Below the pieces are notes generated by a model, which saw only the letters and a list, made by a program, of their open reading frames with translations, ran no database searches and was not told the origin of the DNA. 64,000 bases of DNA from Halobacterium sp. DL1 (GTDB taxonomy: Archaea; Halobacteriota; Halobacteria; Halobacteriales; Halobacteriaceae): positions 2,108,001 through 2,172,000 of the forward strand of contig CP007060.1 of the NCBI GenBank assembly GCA_000230955.3, given 5' to 3'. Every line of letters begins with the position of its first letter. Position 1 is the stretch's first letter. This document shows, piece by piece, positions 16,503-26,028 of this stretch. The position numbers were made by a program, and so were the translations under genes.

Positions 16503-17699
16503 TCAGCCTCCGTCGCCGTCGAACCGCGAGAGCGAGACCGCGTCGTCGTACGCCGTCTCCTCGCCGTCCGCGAGTTGTCGGGCGACGATGGAGCCGACCG
16601 CGGGCGCGTACTGGATGCCGGCCATCGTGACCGCCAGCGCGAGGCCGTCGACGGGCGTCCGTCCCACGATGGGCTTGCCGTCGGGGGTGCTGGTCCCCAC
16701 ACCGACCCACTCGTCGACCAGGTCCGCGTCCGCGAGCACGGGCAACAACTGCTCGGCGGCCGCGAGCGCGGGCTCCCGGAACGCGGCGGCGTCGGTGTCG
16801 TCGACCGAGCACGGACCGTCACCGAGGTGCCGCGAGGGGTCGTCCGGGGTGTACGTCACGAGGACCGTGTCGTCGCGCTTCGGGTGGACGCCGACGCCGC
16901 TCTCGTGGGACTTGATGGCGGGCAGCGTGTACGCGAGCGGGTCGTCAAGTTCCAGCGCGAATACCGGCGAGAGTACGTGACCGACGGGGAGGTCGACGCC
17001 CGCGCGAGCGGCCAATTTCTGGTTCCACGGCCCCGCCGCACAGACGACCGCTTCGGCCTCTACCACCTCGGTTCCGGCTAGCTCCACGCCGGTCACGCCG
17101 CCGTCGTCCACGCGGACGTCCGTCACCTCCGTGTTCGTCTCGAACGTCGCACCGTGGTCCCGCGCCCGCTCCACGAACTCCATCGCGAGCGCCCGTGGTC
17201 CGAGCGTCCGGCTCTCGTCCTGCACGTAGCCGTAGTCCGGCCGGTAGAGCGCGCCCTCGGCGGATTCCACGTCGAGCGGTGGGAGCAGGAACCGCTCGTG
17301 GAGCCGCTCGCCGGGAACGTAGTCGACGAGGCTGTTGGCGTACTTCGCAGCCGCGGGCGGGTCGGGGTCCGGATCGCCTGCGGCCGCAGCGAGCGCTTCG
17401 AGGCGCCGCGCGCCGTCCGGGGACGTCGCGACGCGGAGCCGCCCCGACTGCCGGTAGCGGGGGTCGGCCTCGGGGTCGGCGAAGAACTCGTTGTACAGGC
17501 GGAACCCGTACTCCTTCAGGCGGTGGTACGGGTCCGGCCCAGCGACCCCGACCATCGCAGTCGCCCGAAACGTCGTCTCCGCAGCGAGTTCCCCCCGCTC
17601 GTAGACGACGACAGGCGCGTCCGTCCGCTCGCCGAGGTGGTAGGCGACGCTCGCCCCGACGATACCCCCGCCGACGACCACGAACGGTGCGTCCGTCAT
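16503..17699 (-). CDS. FAD-dependent oxidoreductase, DAO family
   Basis: A 398-aa D-amino acid/sarcosine/glycerol-3-phosphate oxidase-like flavoprotein. The N-terminal Rossmann motif VVVGGGIVGASVAYHLGE is followed by ERGELAAETTFRATAMVG; the C-terminal region GVGTSTPDGKPIVGRTPVDG contacts FAD, as in glycine or sarcosine oxidases. The true substrate cannot be told; an amino acid or N-methyl amino acid is plausible. It converges with trkH (24-bp gap), and 67 bp separate it from the upstream membrane gene on the same strand. Confidence 0.87.
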   Translation of the reverse strand: MTDAPFVVVGGGIVGASVAYHLGERTDAPVVVYERGELAAETTFRATAMVGVAGPDPYHRLKEYGFRLYNEFFADPEADPRYRQSGRLRVATSPDGARRLEALAAAAGDPDPDPPAAAKYANSLVDYVPGERLHERFLLPPLDVESAEGALYRPDYGYVQDESRTLGPRALAMEFVERARDHGATFETNTEVTDVRVDDGGVTGVELAGTEVVEAEAVVCAAGPWNQKLAARAGVDLPVGHVLSPVFALELDDPLAYTLPAIKSHESGVGVHPKRDDTVLVTYTPDDPSRHLGDGPCSVDDTDAAAFREPALAAAEQLLPVLADADLVDEWVGVGTSTPDGKPIVGRTPVDGLALAVTMAGIQYAPAVGSIVARQLADGEETAYDDAVSLSRFDGDGG

Positions 17700-17766
17700 T
17701 CGTGTGCACCGTCGGACGGCGGCGTCTTAGGTACCGGGGAGGGTTCGCGGGTTTCCCGCGCGACTC

Positions 17767-18339
17767 CTACCGCGTTGCGGCACCGAGCACGCCGCCGAGC
17801 GCACCGAACACCACCGGGTAGACGATGCCGGCGAGCAGCACGCCGAGCGCGTACTCCACGTGGACGCTGCTGTCGCCGACCGAGTATCGGAAGGCGACCA
17901 GGCCGGCCACGGCGAGCACGAGGTATCCCACGGTGACGGTGACGCCCGCGCGGGCGCCGGACCGGGCCTCGACGGCGTCGGCGTTGCGCGCGACCACGAA
18001 GCCGGCCAGCAGTAGCAGGACGACCGGCACGAGGTACAGCAGCGTCGGGGCGTTCCCGTCCGCGACGAGGTTCCGGGCGGCCCGGCCGCTGCCGAGCGCG
18101 GGCGTCGTGAACGCCACGTTGTGCGCGTTGTAGTATAGCCAGCCGACGGCCTGCCAGACCGGAATGGGGTCGCCGCCCAGGAACTCCACGAAGGCGTTGT
18201 ACGCCTGGAGGCTCTCCTCGACGGACCCCGACTGCCAGAGGTACGTGACGACGTAGCCGGCCACGTAGGCGACAGCGCCGGTCGCAGCGCCGGCTCTGAT
18301 ACCCGCTCGCTCCAACGGTGTCGTCTCGACAGATTCCAT
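17767..18339 (-). CDS. Haloarchaeal membrane protein, unknown function
   Basis: A 190-aa protein with about five hydrophobic segments. These begin at residues 15-33 (GAATGAVAYVAGYVVTYLW), then about 100-118, 128-148 and 158-185. A short soluble loop (residues 34-95) contains YNAFVEFLGG and YYNAHNVAFTTP. I recognise no catalytic motif. Proteins of this look are common and uncharacterised in haloarchaea. It lies between the FAD enzyme and the YihY-family gene, all on the minus strand, and may form a loose operon with them. Confidence 0.7.
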   Translation of the reverse strand: MESVETTPLERAGIRAGAATGAVAYVAGYVVTYLWQSGSVEESLQAYNAFVEFLGGDPIPVWQAVGWLYYNAHNVAFTTPALGSGRAARNLVADGNAPTLLYLVPVVLLLLAGFVVARNADAVEARSGARAGVTVTVGYLVLAVAGLVAFRYSVGDSSVHVEYALGVLLAGIVYPVVFGALGGVLGAATR

Positions 18340-18393
18340 GGCCCGCCCTGCACGACCCGGCAGGAAGTCACTTCTGGCCGGCGGTCTGCGACC

Positions 18394-19449
18394 TTACTCG
18401 TCGCCCGCGTCCTCTCCGGCCGTCCAGTTGAGCGTGACCCGCCACGTCCGCTCGCCGTCGTCCGTCTCGTTCTGTTCGAGAACCTCGACGTCGCCGTCGG
18501 GTCGCTGGCGCCGCTCGGCGCCGTCCGCCCGGGGCTGCATCCCCTGGTAGTGACCGGTGAGGTCCTCGCGCAGGTCGTCGAGGTAGGCGGCCAGTTCATC
18601 GCGCCCCATTTCCTCGTCTCGCGTGGTGTCGTAGCCCGCCGCGCCCTGTCCGACGCCACCCGGCGTGCCCGAGGAGTGACCGCCGACAACGGCGTTGACC
18701 ACCGCGCCGAGGAGCAACACGAACGCCGAGAAGTAGAGGTAGGTGATGACGATGACGACGCCGCCGAAGAAGCTCCCCGATCCGGGGTCGCTGAACGTGA
18801 GGTACACCTGGAACAACGCCTGGAACGCCGCCCAGCCGACCGCCGCGAAGAGGACGCCCGGGAGCACGTCCCGCCAGCCGACGTCGGCGTCGGGGAACAC
18901 GTAGAAGATGGGGAAGAACGCGACCACCAGCCCCGCGACCAGCACGAGCGGCGTCAGTAGCCCGAGGTAGGGGACCGTGTCGGAGAACACCGCGAAGACG
19001 CCGCTGGCGCCGACGGTCACCACGACGGCGACGACCAGCGAGAGGAGGACCACGACGCCGTCGCGCATCTTGTCCGTGAAGCTGTTGTGCCTGGTGGTCT
19101 CGTAGATCTCAGAGAAGGCGGTATCGAGCCCGCGGAAGATCTTCAACGTCCCCCACAGCAGGACGACGAGCCCGATGAACGAGGCGCCGCCGACGGACGA
19201 CTCCCCGCCGAGCAACTGCTGGACGACGTCCGCTATCGGCCCCGGCAGCCAGTTCCCCGCAGCGGTGACGATGCGGGCTTCGAGTCCCCCGCCGATGACC
19301 GACAGCACCAGGAACAGCAACACCAGCATCGGCGCCAGCGAGATGAACGCGTTGTACGCCAGTCCCGCCGCCATGAACGTGACGTTCTTCTCGGAGAACT
19401 CCGAGAACACGCGCTTGCCGAAGCGGCCCACAGTGGAGAGCCTGGACAT
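18394..19449 (-). CDS. YihY/virulence factor BrkB family membrane protein
   Basis: A 351-aa integral membrane protein. The N-terminal FSEKNVTFMAAGLAYNAFIS, then LAPMLVLLFL, is the hallmark of the YihY/BrkB (UPF0761) family. About six helices follow, with an FGGVVIVITYLYFSAFVLLL segment late in the protein and a hydrophilic acidic tail from about residue 270. The function is unknown; the family was once mis-called RNase BN. It is 73 bp downstream of the copper ATPase on the same strand. Confidence 0.88.
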   Translation of the reverse strand: MSRLSTVGRFGKRVFSEFSEKNVTFMAAGLAYNAFISLAPMLVLLFLVLSVIGGGLEARIVTAAGNWLPGPIADVVQQLLGGESSVGGASFIGLVVLLWGTLKIFRGLDTAFSEIYETTRHNSFTDKMRDGVVVLLSLVVAVVVTVGASGVFAVFSDTVPYLGLLTPLVLVAGLVVAFFPIFYVFPDADVGWRDVLPGVLFAAVGWAAFQALFQVYLTFSDPGSGSFFGGVVIVITYLYFSAFVLLLGAVVNAVVGGHSSGTPGGVGQGAAGYDTTRDEEMGRDELAAYLDDLREDLTGHYQGMQPRADGAERRQRPDGDVEVLEQNETDDGERTWRVTLNWTAGEDAGDE

Positions 19450-19522
19450 ACCTGACGTTCGCCTCGAAACTGGAAAACTCGCACGGCAGTCGTGACGGTT
19501 CGACGGGGCCGCAGGCTACCGT

Positions 19523-21751
19523 TCAGTCGGCCGCCGGTGCGTCGCCGGCCGACGCCGACGGTGCAGTCGGCCCGCCCGGCAGAGTGAGGTCGAGGCGGCG
19601 GAGGAACTGCGCGTTGACGGCGACGACGACGGTGCTGAGCGACATCAGCAGCGCGCCGACGGCCGGCGAGAGCAGGATACCGACTGGGGCGAGCACGCCC
19701 GCCGCGAGCGGGATGGCGAAGACGTTGTAGCCCGCCGCCCAGACGAGGTTCTCCTGCATCTTCCGGTAGCTCGCGCGGCTGAGTTTCACCAGGCGGACCA
19801 CGTCCAGAGGGTTGTTCTGCACGAGCACGATGTCCGCTGACTGCACCGCGACGTCCGTGCCGCTCCCGATGGCGATGCCGACGTCGGCCCTGGTGAGCGC
19901 GGGCGCGTCGTTGACGCCATCGCCGACCATCGCCACCAGGTCCCCGCGCGCCTGGAGTTCGGCTATCTTCTCGTCCTTGTCGCCGGGCAGCACCTCGGCG
20001 AAGTAAGTCTCGATGCCGAGTTCCGCGGCGACGGCGCGGGCGACGTCTTTGGAGTCGCCGGTCAGCATCGCGACGTCGACGCCGAGGTCGTGGAGCGCGT
20101 CGACGGCCCGGCGGCTCTCCTCCCGGATGACGTCCGCGAGCGCGAACGCTGCGACCACGCTGTCCTCGCCGCGCACGAGGTAGACGACCGTCTGGGCGTT
20201 CTCGCCGGCCCGCGTGGCGAACTCGGCGAGCGGCGTCGGCGGGTCGACGCCGAGTTCGTCGAGGAGGTTCGGCCCCCCGACGTACACCGTCTCGCCGTCG
20301 ACGCGAGCGCGGGCGCCCCTTCCCTTGATGGCCTCGAACCCGCTGGCTGCGGGCGGTTGCAGGCCGCGGTCGGCCGCCCCCTCCCGGATGGCGCGGGCGA
20401 TCATGTGCTCGGAATCCGCTTCGACGGCCGCGGCGAGTTCGAGCGCGTCCTCCTCGTCGATGCCCTGGGTCTCGACGGCCACGAGGCCCTGCTCGCCCTC
20501 CGTGAGCGTCCCCGTCTTGTCGAAGACGACCGTGTCGAGGTCGCGGGCCTGCTCCATCGCGACGCGGTCCCGGACGAGCATCCCGTTGCGCGCGGCCAGC
20601 GACGTGTTGATGGCGACGACGAGCGGGACCGCGAGACCCAGCGCGTGCGGACAGGCGATGACGAGCACGGTGACGACGCGCTCGACGACCGTCGCGTCGA
20701 ACTCGACGGCGAGCGTCCACGCGACGGCGGTGACGGCCGCGGCGCCGACGGCGACGTAGAACAGCCACCCTGCCGCGCGGTCGGCGAGCGCCTGGGTCCG
20801 CGACTTGCTCTGCTGGGCTTCCTCCACGAGGCGCATGATGCCCGCCAGCGCGCTGTCGTCGCCGACCGCGGTGATGCGGACGCGGAGGCTCCCGTCGCCG
20901 TTGACGGTGCCCCCGACCACCTCGTCGCCGGGCGCCTTCGACACCGGCTTCGACTCGCCGGTGATCATCGCCTCCGTCACGTCAGACTCCCCCTCCTCGA
21001 CGACGCCGTCCGCCGGCACGCTCGCGCCTGGCCGGACGAGCACGAGGTCGCCGGCGTCCAGGTCGCCGACGGCCACCTCCTCGGTCCCCGCGTCGGTGAT
21101 ACGCTCGGCGGTGTCGGGGAGGAGCTTCGCCAGTTCGTCGAGCGCGCCGGAGGCCCGGCGCACGCTGCGCATCTCGATCCAGTGGCCCAGCAGCATGATG
21201 ACGACGAGCGTCACCAGTTCCCAGAAGAACCCCGTCAGCCCCTCGACGAAGACGCTGACGAGGCTGTAGGCGAACGCCACGGAGATGGCCATCGAGATGA
21301 GCGTCATCATCCCCGGCTCCCGCGAGCGCATCTCCGGGACGGCCATCCGGAGGAACGGGACGCCGCCGTACGCGAAGACGACGACGGCGAACAGCGGGCC
21401 GACCCACTCGCTGCCGGGGAACGCGGGCGCGGAGAACCCGAGCCACTCCTGGAGCATCTCGCTGTACGCCAGTACGGGAACCGAGAGGACCAGACAGACG
21501 AAGAAGCGCCGCCGGAACAGCTGTTCGTGTCCGGCGTGCATCCCGCCGCCGTGGTCCCCGTGGCCGCTCGTCTCCCCGTGAGCGCCGCCTCCCGCGTGGC
21601 CGCCACCCGCGTGGGGCTCGCCGTGGCCGACGGCGTGCTCCGACGGACCTGCCGCGTCTCTCGCCGTGCCCTCCTCCTCCAGCATGCGCTGTTCGGTGCG
21701 GTCGGTCTGGTCGTCGTCCCCGCCACCGTGGGTGTGTTCGTGGTCGTCCAT
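19523..21751 (-). CDS. copB: Heavy-metal P-type ATPase, CopB type (CPH motif)
   Basis: A 742-aa P1B-type ATPase that pumps heavy metal, probably copper, out of the cell. The metal site in the membrane is [14 protein letters not shown], so CPH rather than the CPC of CopA, which places it in the CopB group. Other motifs: TGES in the actuator domain, phosphorylated Asp in [18 protein letters not shown], and the hinge [16 protein letters not shown]. The first 75 residues are rich in His and Gly ([20 protein letters not shown]), a metal-sensing or buffering tail. No CxxC heavy-metal domain is present. The gene is immediately downstream of a His-motif protein gene on the same strand. Confidence 0.92.
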   Translation of the reverse strand: MDDHEHTHGGGDDDQTDRTEQRMLEEEGTARDAAGPSEHAVGHGEPHAGGGHAGGGAHGETSGHGDHGGGMHAGHEQLFRRRFFVCLVLSVPVLAYSEMLQEWLGFSAPAFPGSEWVGPLFAVVVFAYGGVPFLRMAVPEMRSREPGMMTLISMAISVAFAYSLVSVFVEGLTGFFWELVTLVVIMLLGHWIEMRSVRRASGALDELAKLLPDTAERITDAGTEEVAVGDLDAGDLVLVRPGASVPADGVVEEGESDVTEAMITGESKPVSKAPGDEVVGGTVNGDGSLRVRITAVGDDSALAGIMRLVEEAQQSKSRTQALADRAAGWLFYVAVGAAAVTAVAWTLAVEFDATVVERVVTVLVIACPHALGLAVPLVVAINTSLAARNGMLVRDRVAMEQARDLDTVVFDKTGTLTEGEQGLVAVETQGIDEEDALELAAAVEADSEHMIARAIREGAADRGLQPPAASGFEAIKGRGARARVDGETVYVGGPNLLDELGVDPPTPLAEFATRAGENAQTVVYLVRGEDSVVAAFALADVIREESRRAVDALHDLGVDVAMLTGDSKDVARAVAAELGIETYFAEVLPGDKDEKIAELQARGDLVAMVGDGVNDAPALTRADVGIAIGSGTDVAVQSADIVLVQNNPLDVVRLVKLSRASYRKMQENLVWAAGYNVFAIPLAAGVLAPVGILLSPAVGALLMSLSTVVVAVNAQFLRRLDLTLPGGPTAPSASAGDAPAAD

Positions 21752-21838
21752 CGGTCGGTGCGCTGGTAGCGCCTACGCTGGCCAGTCACATTGCTTCCGG
21801 GGGCGTCCCCTGCAGCACCGGAAGCAACGGTGCCGGCG

Positions 21839-22600
21839 TTACGGGTCGACGCGGACGTCGAACTGCGCCGTCGTGAGGACTCCCTCGGGCCTCGCCTGGA
21901 GGAACAGCCGGTACCGTCCCGGGGTGGGAAACCGCGCGGCGAACTCGACGCGTCCGCCGTCGAGCGCACTCGCCTCCGGGTGGACGTGGAGGTACGCCAG
22001 GTCGCCCTCACGGAGCGCCACGAGGTGTCCGAGCGCGCCGAGGTACTCGCCGAGTTCTCCGACCGGGTCGCCGTCGCGCCGCAGTTCGAACGACAGCGTA
22101 GTGCGCTCCCCGGGCGCAACCTCGTCGGCGAGCAGTTCGACCTCGTAGTCGCCAGCCGTCGTCTGCCGCGAGGCGTCGGGTCGCGGGGCCACGTCCGCTG
22201 GGCCGGCGGCAAAGAGGTCGAACCCGAGCGTTGTCGGGGTGCCGTCGACGACGATGTCGACGAACGCGCGGTACACACCCGGGTCCGGGAGCGCGAACTC
22301 CTCGACGCGCCACGTGCCGTCGCCGTCCAGTTCGGGGTGGCGGTGCTGGAAGCGGGTCAGGTCCCGGCGGACCACGACGAGGTGGCTGGGGCGGCCGTGG
22401 GCCGCCTCGAAGTCGGTCACCGCCTCCCCGTCCTCGTCGACGACGCGGAACGTCCACTCCGTGGGCGTCCCCGGGTCGAAGCGCGTCTCGGACGGGACGA
22501 GTCGGAGGCCGTCCGCGGCGACCGCTAGACCGCCTGGTGCAGCGTGCCCGTCCGGTCCGTACCCCCGTGGACTGCCGCCGTGGGTCGAGTGGTCCTCCAC
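21839..22600 (-). CDS. His-motif protein adjacent to the copper ATPase
   Basis: A 253-aa acidic protein with two similar halves, each an all-beta module with a His motif: RFQHRHPELDGDGTW near residue 95 and AYLHVHPEASALDGG near residue 210. The pattern RRDLTxFQHxHPxxDxDGTW resembles secreted proteins found beside copper ATPases in actinobacteria. A role in binding or handling copper is therefore likely but inferred. The GTG start at 22600 is chosen because the longer frame runs into the repeat region upstream. No clear signal peptide is visible from this start, so its location is unsettled. Confidence 0.65.
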   Translation of the reverse strand: MEDHSTHGGSPRGYGPDGHAAPGGLAVAADGLRLVPSETRFDPGTPTEWTFRVVDEDGEAVTDFEAAHGRPSHLVVVRRDLTRFQHRHPELDGDGTWRVEEFALPDPGVYRAFVDIVVDGTPTTLGFDLFAAGPADVAPRPDASRQTTAGDYEVELLADEVAPGERTTLSFELRRDGDPVGELGEYLGALGHLVALREGDLAYLHVHPEASALDGGRVEFAARFPTPGRYRLFLQARPEGVLTTAQFDVRVDP

Positions 22601-22668
22601 GGGTGCTAGTACTCGCCGGACCCTCAACGAGTTTGGGGCGCACTGCTTGTCATGGTCCCGTCGAGGGT

Positions 22669-22833
22669 CGCTCCGCAACCACCAAACGCGGCTCACGGGT
22701 CACTTCGTTCCCCGTTCGCTCATCCCGTTGTCCTCCTTCCAGTCGGACAACGCGGGTCACGGCTCACTTCGTTCACCGTTCACAGTAACGTGGGCTCGCT
22801 TCGCTCCCCACGCGCTCCGCAACCACTAAACGC
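22669..22833. repeat. Duplicated intergenic repeat upstream of rfcL
   Basis: The 21-bp sequence CGCTCCGCAACCACCAAACG plus C at 22669-22689 recurs at 22813-22833 with one change (C to T), giving ACTAAACG in the second copy. Between them are variants of CACTTCGTTC and CGCTTCGCTC. The second copy carries the probable rfcL TATA box. Confidence 0.65.
22825..22832 (+). promoter_or_regulatory. Probable rfcL TATA box in a repeat copy
   Basis: ACTAAACG is centred about 26 nt before the rfcL ATG, the leaderless spacing. The first repeat copy has ACCAAACG at the same place. Confidence 0.45.
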
Positions 22834-22854
22834 ACCTCGCACCTTCCTCCGCTA

Positions 22855-24342
22855 ATGACCGACTGGACGGAGAAGTACCGGCCGTCCTCGCTCTCGGAGG
22901 TGCGCGGGAACAACAAGGCCCGCGACGCCCTGCGGGAGTGGGCGGACACGTGGGCGGACCACGGGGAGGCGGCGATCCTCCACGGGAGTCCCGGTATCGG
23001 GAAGACGTCGGCCGCCCACGCGCTCGCGGCGGACGAGGGCTGGGACGTGGTGGAACTGAACGCCTCCGACCAGCGCACCGCAGACGTCGTCGAGCGGGTC
23101 GCCGGCGAGGCCGCGAAGTCCGGCACGCTCACCGGCGGCTCCGGCGGCCGGAAACTCGTCGTGATGGACGAGGCGGACAACCTCCACGGCAACGTCGACA
23201 GGGGTGGCTCGGCGGCCATCACGCGGCTCGTCAAGGAGGCCACCCAGCCCATCGTCCTCATCGCCAACGAGTACTACGACATGAGCAACGGGGTCCGGAA
23301 CGCCTGCCGGGACATCGAGTTCCGGGACGTCTCGAAGCGCTCCATCGTCCCCGTCCTCCGGGACATCTGCCGGCGCGAGGACGTGGCGTACGACGACGAG
23401 GCCCTGGAGGCCATCGCCGAGCAGAACTCGGGGGACCTCCGGTCGGCGGTCAACGACCTGCAGGCGCTTGCGGAGACGTCCCGGAAGCTCACCGTCGACG
23501 ACGTTGTGATGGGCGAGCGGGACCGCTCGGAGGGCGTCTTCGACTTCCTCGACGCGCTCATCAAGACCCACGGCGCCCAGGACGCACTCGAAGCGGCCTA
23601 CGACGTCGACGAGACGCCCGACGACCTCATCAACTGGGTCGAGGACAACGTCCCGAAGGACTACTACGGCGAGGAACTCGCGGTCGCCTACGAGTTCCTC
23701 TCGAACGCGGACGTCTGGCTCGGCCGCGTCCGGGCGACCCAGGAGTACTCCTACTGGCGGTACGCGACGGACAACATCGCTGGTGGTGTGGCGGCCGCGC
23801 GGCGGAACGACCACGGCGGCTGGACGCGTTACGGCCCGCCGTCGTACTGGCGGAAGCTCGGCAGTTCGCGGGCGACCCGGGAGAAGCGAGACTACGTCGC
23901 GCGCCACATCGCGGACACCGCGGGCTGTAGCATGGCGACGGCGCGCAGCGAGGTACTCCCGTTCCTCGCGGTGATGACCCACCACTGCAAGAACCGGGAG
24001 CTGACGGTGGCGATGACGGCGGCCTACGACCTCGACGCCGAGCACGTCTCGTTCGTCACGGGGTCGGGGAAGACGACGAACAAAGTGGAGTCAATCGTCG
24101 AGGACGCCCGGGAACGCCGCGAGCAGGAGGCCGTCGACCACTCCGGGGGCGCCTTCGAGGGCGCGACCCGCGACGCGGACGCGGCCGTCTTCGGTAGTGA
24201 GGAGGAGGACGCAGACGCGGGCGACGACGCGGACGCTGAGGAGGACGACGTGCTCACTGACGACGAGAGTGAGTCGGTCGAAGAACAGGCTGCGGCCGCG
24301 GAGGCCGACGACGACCAGTCGGGGCTCGACGAGTTCTTCTAG
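22855..24342 (+). CDS. rfcL: Replication factor C large subunit
   Basis: The 495-aa large subunit of the clamp loader that opens PCNA on primed DNA. Walker A is at residues 43-52 (HGSPGIGKTS), Walker B is VVMDEADNLHG (about 102-112) and sensor 1 is LIANEYYDMSN. A long acidic C-terminal tail (from about 425) ends in QSGLDEFF, a PCNA-interacting PIP box. The length is typical of haloarchaeal RfcL. Its TAG stop overlaps the reverse-strand TAG of the ABC permease within one CTAG. Confidence 0.97.
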   Translation: MTDWTEKYRPSSLSEVRGNNKARDALREWADTWADHGEAAILHGSPGIGKTSAAHALAADEGWDVVELNASDQRTADVVERVAGEAAKSGTLTGGSGGRKLVVMDEADNLHGNVDRGGSAAITRLVKEATQPIVLIANEYYDMSNGVRNACRDIEFRDVSKRSIVPVLRDICRREDVAYDDEALEAIAEQNSGDLRSAVNDLQALAETSRKLTVDDVVMGERDRSEGVFDFLDALIKTHGAQDALEAAYDVDETPDDLINWVEDNVPKDYYGEELAVAYEFLSNADVWLGRVRATQEYSYWRYATDNIAGGVAAARRNDHGGWTRYGPPSYWRKLGSSRATREKRDYVARHIADTAGCSMATARSEVLPFLAVMTHHCKNRELTVAMTAAYDLDAEHVSFVTGSGKTTNKVESIVEDARERREQEAVDHSGGAFEGATRDADAAVFGSEEEDADAGDDADAEEDDVLTDDESESVEEQAAAAEADDDQSGLDEFF

Positions 24343-25283
24343 TTCCCCGACGTCCGGCCGCCCGCAGAGCCGCCAACGCCCGGGACGGCGACCTGCTTGC
24401 GCACCCACTCCATCGTCGTCGTCGCTGAGAGGACGAGCAGGATGTAGACGACCGCGGCAAGCAGGAAGAGGTCCAGGAACCGGTAGTTCTGGTAGGCGGT
24501 GCTCTCGGCGATCTCGTACAGCTCGGTGACGGTGATGAACGACGCCAGCGAGGAGTACTTCACGAGGTAGACGAGTTCGTTCGTCCACGACGGGATGGCG
24601 TACCGGAGCGCCTGCGGGAGCACGACGTAGCGGATTCCCCCGACCTGCGAGAGGCCGATGGACCGCGCGGCGGTGAGCTGGCCGGTTGGGACGCTCTCGA
24701 TGGCGCCGCGGATGTACTCGGCCTGGTAGGCGGCGCTGTTGATGGTGAAGCCGACGACGGCCACCCAGACGGCCTGGGCGGGCACGATGCCGGTGCCGAC
24801 GAACGGCACCTCGGCGAACCAGCGGGACAGCGGGAGCGCGTAGTAGAGCACGAACAGCTGGGCGAGTAGCGGCGTCCCGCGGATGAGTTCGATGAAGCCG
24901 AGCGCGAGCCAGCCCGAGACGCGCCCGTAGACGCGGGCTGCCGCCAGCGGCACCGCGATGAAGATGCCGAAGAAGATGCCCAGCACCGTCAGCACGACGG
25001 TGAGCCACGCGCCCGCGGCGAACGCCGGGAGGTACTCCGCGGCGAACGAGATGGAGCCGAGCAGGTTCGCCACCCACCCGATGGGGGCACCGATGAGGCC
25101 GAGGCCGACCGCCGACTCGCGCAGCGCGGCGGCCGCCTCGGCGAACGGGGCCGGCGGGACGAACGGCTCCCCCTGCTCGACGATGACGCCGCCGAACCAG
25201 TCGTTGAGCAGGCGCAGGGAGAACCAGAACCAGAACACCGCGAGGATGGCGTTCCGGCCGAGCCGCTGGGTGAGCCGTCTCAT
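24339..25283 (-). CDS. Amino acid ABC transporter permease (second)
   Basis: A 314-aa membrane permease of the His/Glu/Gln polar amino acid (HisM/GlnP) family. The EAA loop that docks to the ATPase is visible as EAAARSIGLSQ-like TAARSIGLSQVGGIRYVVLP. The conserved ELIRGTPLLAQLFVLYYALP segment is also present. It has a longer N terminus than its partner at 26029. Its start overlaps the ATPase gene stop by 4 bp. It is the last gene of the four-gene operon and ends tail-to-tail with rfcL. Confidence 0.9.
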   Translation of the reverse strand: MRRLTQRLGRNAILAVFWFWFSLRLLNDWFGGVIVEQGEPFVPPAPFAEAAAALRESAVGLGLIGAPIGWVANLLGSISFAAEYLPAFAAGAWLTVVLTVLGIFFGIFIAVPLAAARVYGRVSGWLALGFIELIRGTPLLAQLFVLYYALPLSRWFAEVPFVGTGIVPAQAVWVAVVGFTINSAAYQAEYIRGAIESVPTGQLTAARSIGLSQVGGIRYVVLPQALRYAIPSWTNELVYLVKYSSLASFITVTELYEIAESTAYQNYRFLDLFLLAAVVYILLVLSATTTMEWVRKQVAVPGVGGSAGGRTSGN

Positions 25284-26026
25284 TGCCCGCCGTGGAGCTC
25301 CGTGAGTCGACTGAGGAACGCCGCGGTGCGGTCCTTCTCGGGGCGTTCGAACAGCTGTTCGGGCGGGCCGTGCTCGACGAGCCGACCGTCCTCGAGGAAC
25401 ATGATGTCGGTGGCGGCCTGGCGGGCGAACCCCATCTCGTGGGTGACGACGAGCATCGTCATTCCCTCCTCGGCGAGGTCACGCATCACGCTCAGGACGT
25501 CGCCGATGAGTTCGGGGTCGAGCGCCGACGTCGGCTCGTCGAACAGCATCAGCTTGGGGTCCATCGCGAGCGCGCGGGCGATGCCGACTCGCTGCTTCTG
25601 ACCGCCGGAGAGTTCGGCGGGGTAGGAGTCGGCCTGCTCGGCGAGGCCGACGCGCTCGAGTTCCTCGAGCGCGCGCTCGGAGGCCTCCTCCTTGGAAAAC
25701 TCCCTGACGCGGCGCAGTCCGAGGGAGACGTTCTTCTTCGCGGTCAGGTGCGCGAACAGGTTGAAGTCCTGGAACACCATCCCGACCTGCCGGCGGAGGT
25801 CGTTCTGGTCCATCGCGTAGATGGACTCGCCGTCGAGGACGATGTCGCCGTCGTCGATGTCGGTCAGGCGATTGATACAGCGGAGCATCGTGGACTTCCC
25901 CGAGCCCGAGGGGCCGACGAGCACCTGCACGTCCTGGCGGTCCATGTCGAAGGAGATGCCTTCGAGGACCTCCTCGTCGCCGTAGCTCTGGTGGACGTCC
26001 TCGACGCGGAGTAGTGGGTCTGTCAT
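25280..26026 (-). CDS. Polar amino acid ABC transporter ATPase (GlnQ-like)
   Basis: A 248-aa ATPase of the polar amino acid ABC family. Walker A VGPSGSGKSTMLRC (about 37-50), signature ELSGGQKQRVGIARAL, Walker B KLMLFDEPTSALDPE and the switch His in LVVTHEMGFARQA are all intact. It overlaps the second permease by 4 bp and follows the first permease after 2 bp, so all parts of the importer are tightly co-translated. Confidence 0.96.
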   Translation of the reverse strand: MTDPLLRVEDVHQSYGDEEVLEGISFDMDRQDVQVLVGPSGSGKSTMLRCINRLTDIDDGDIVLDGESIYAMDQNDLRRQVGMVFQDFNLFAHLTAKKNVSLGLRRVREFSKEEASERALEELERVGLAEQADSYPAELSGGQKQRVGIARALAMDPKLMLFDEPTSALDPELIGDVLSVMRDLAEEGMTMLVVTHEMGFARQAATDIMFLEDGRLVEHGPPEQLFERPEKDRTAAFLSRLTELHGGQ

Positions 26027-26028
26027 GG

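Noticed and set aside
22601-22696. N-terminal extension of the His-motif protein to an ATG at 22696
   Set aside because: The extra residues are encoded by the intergenic repeat and are basic and non-conserved in appearance. The GTG at 22600 is preferred.
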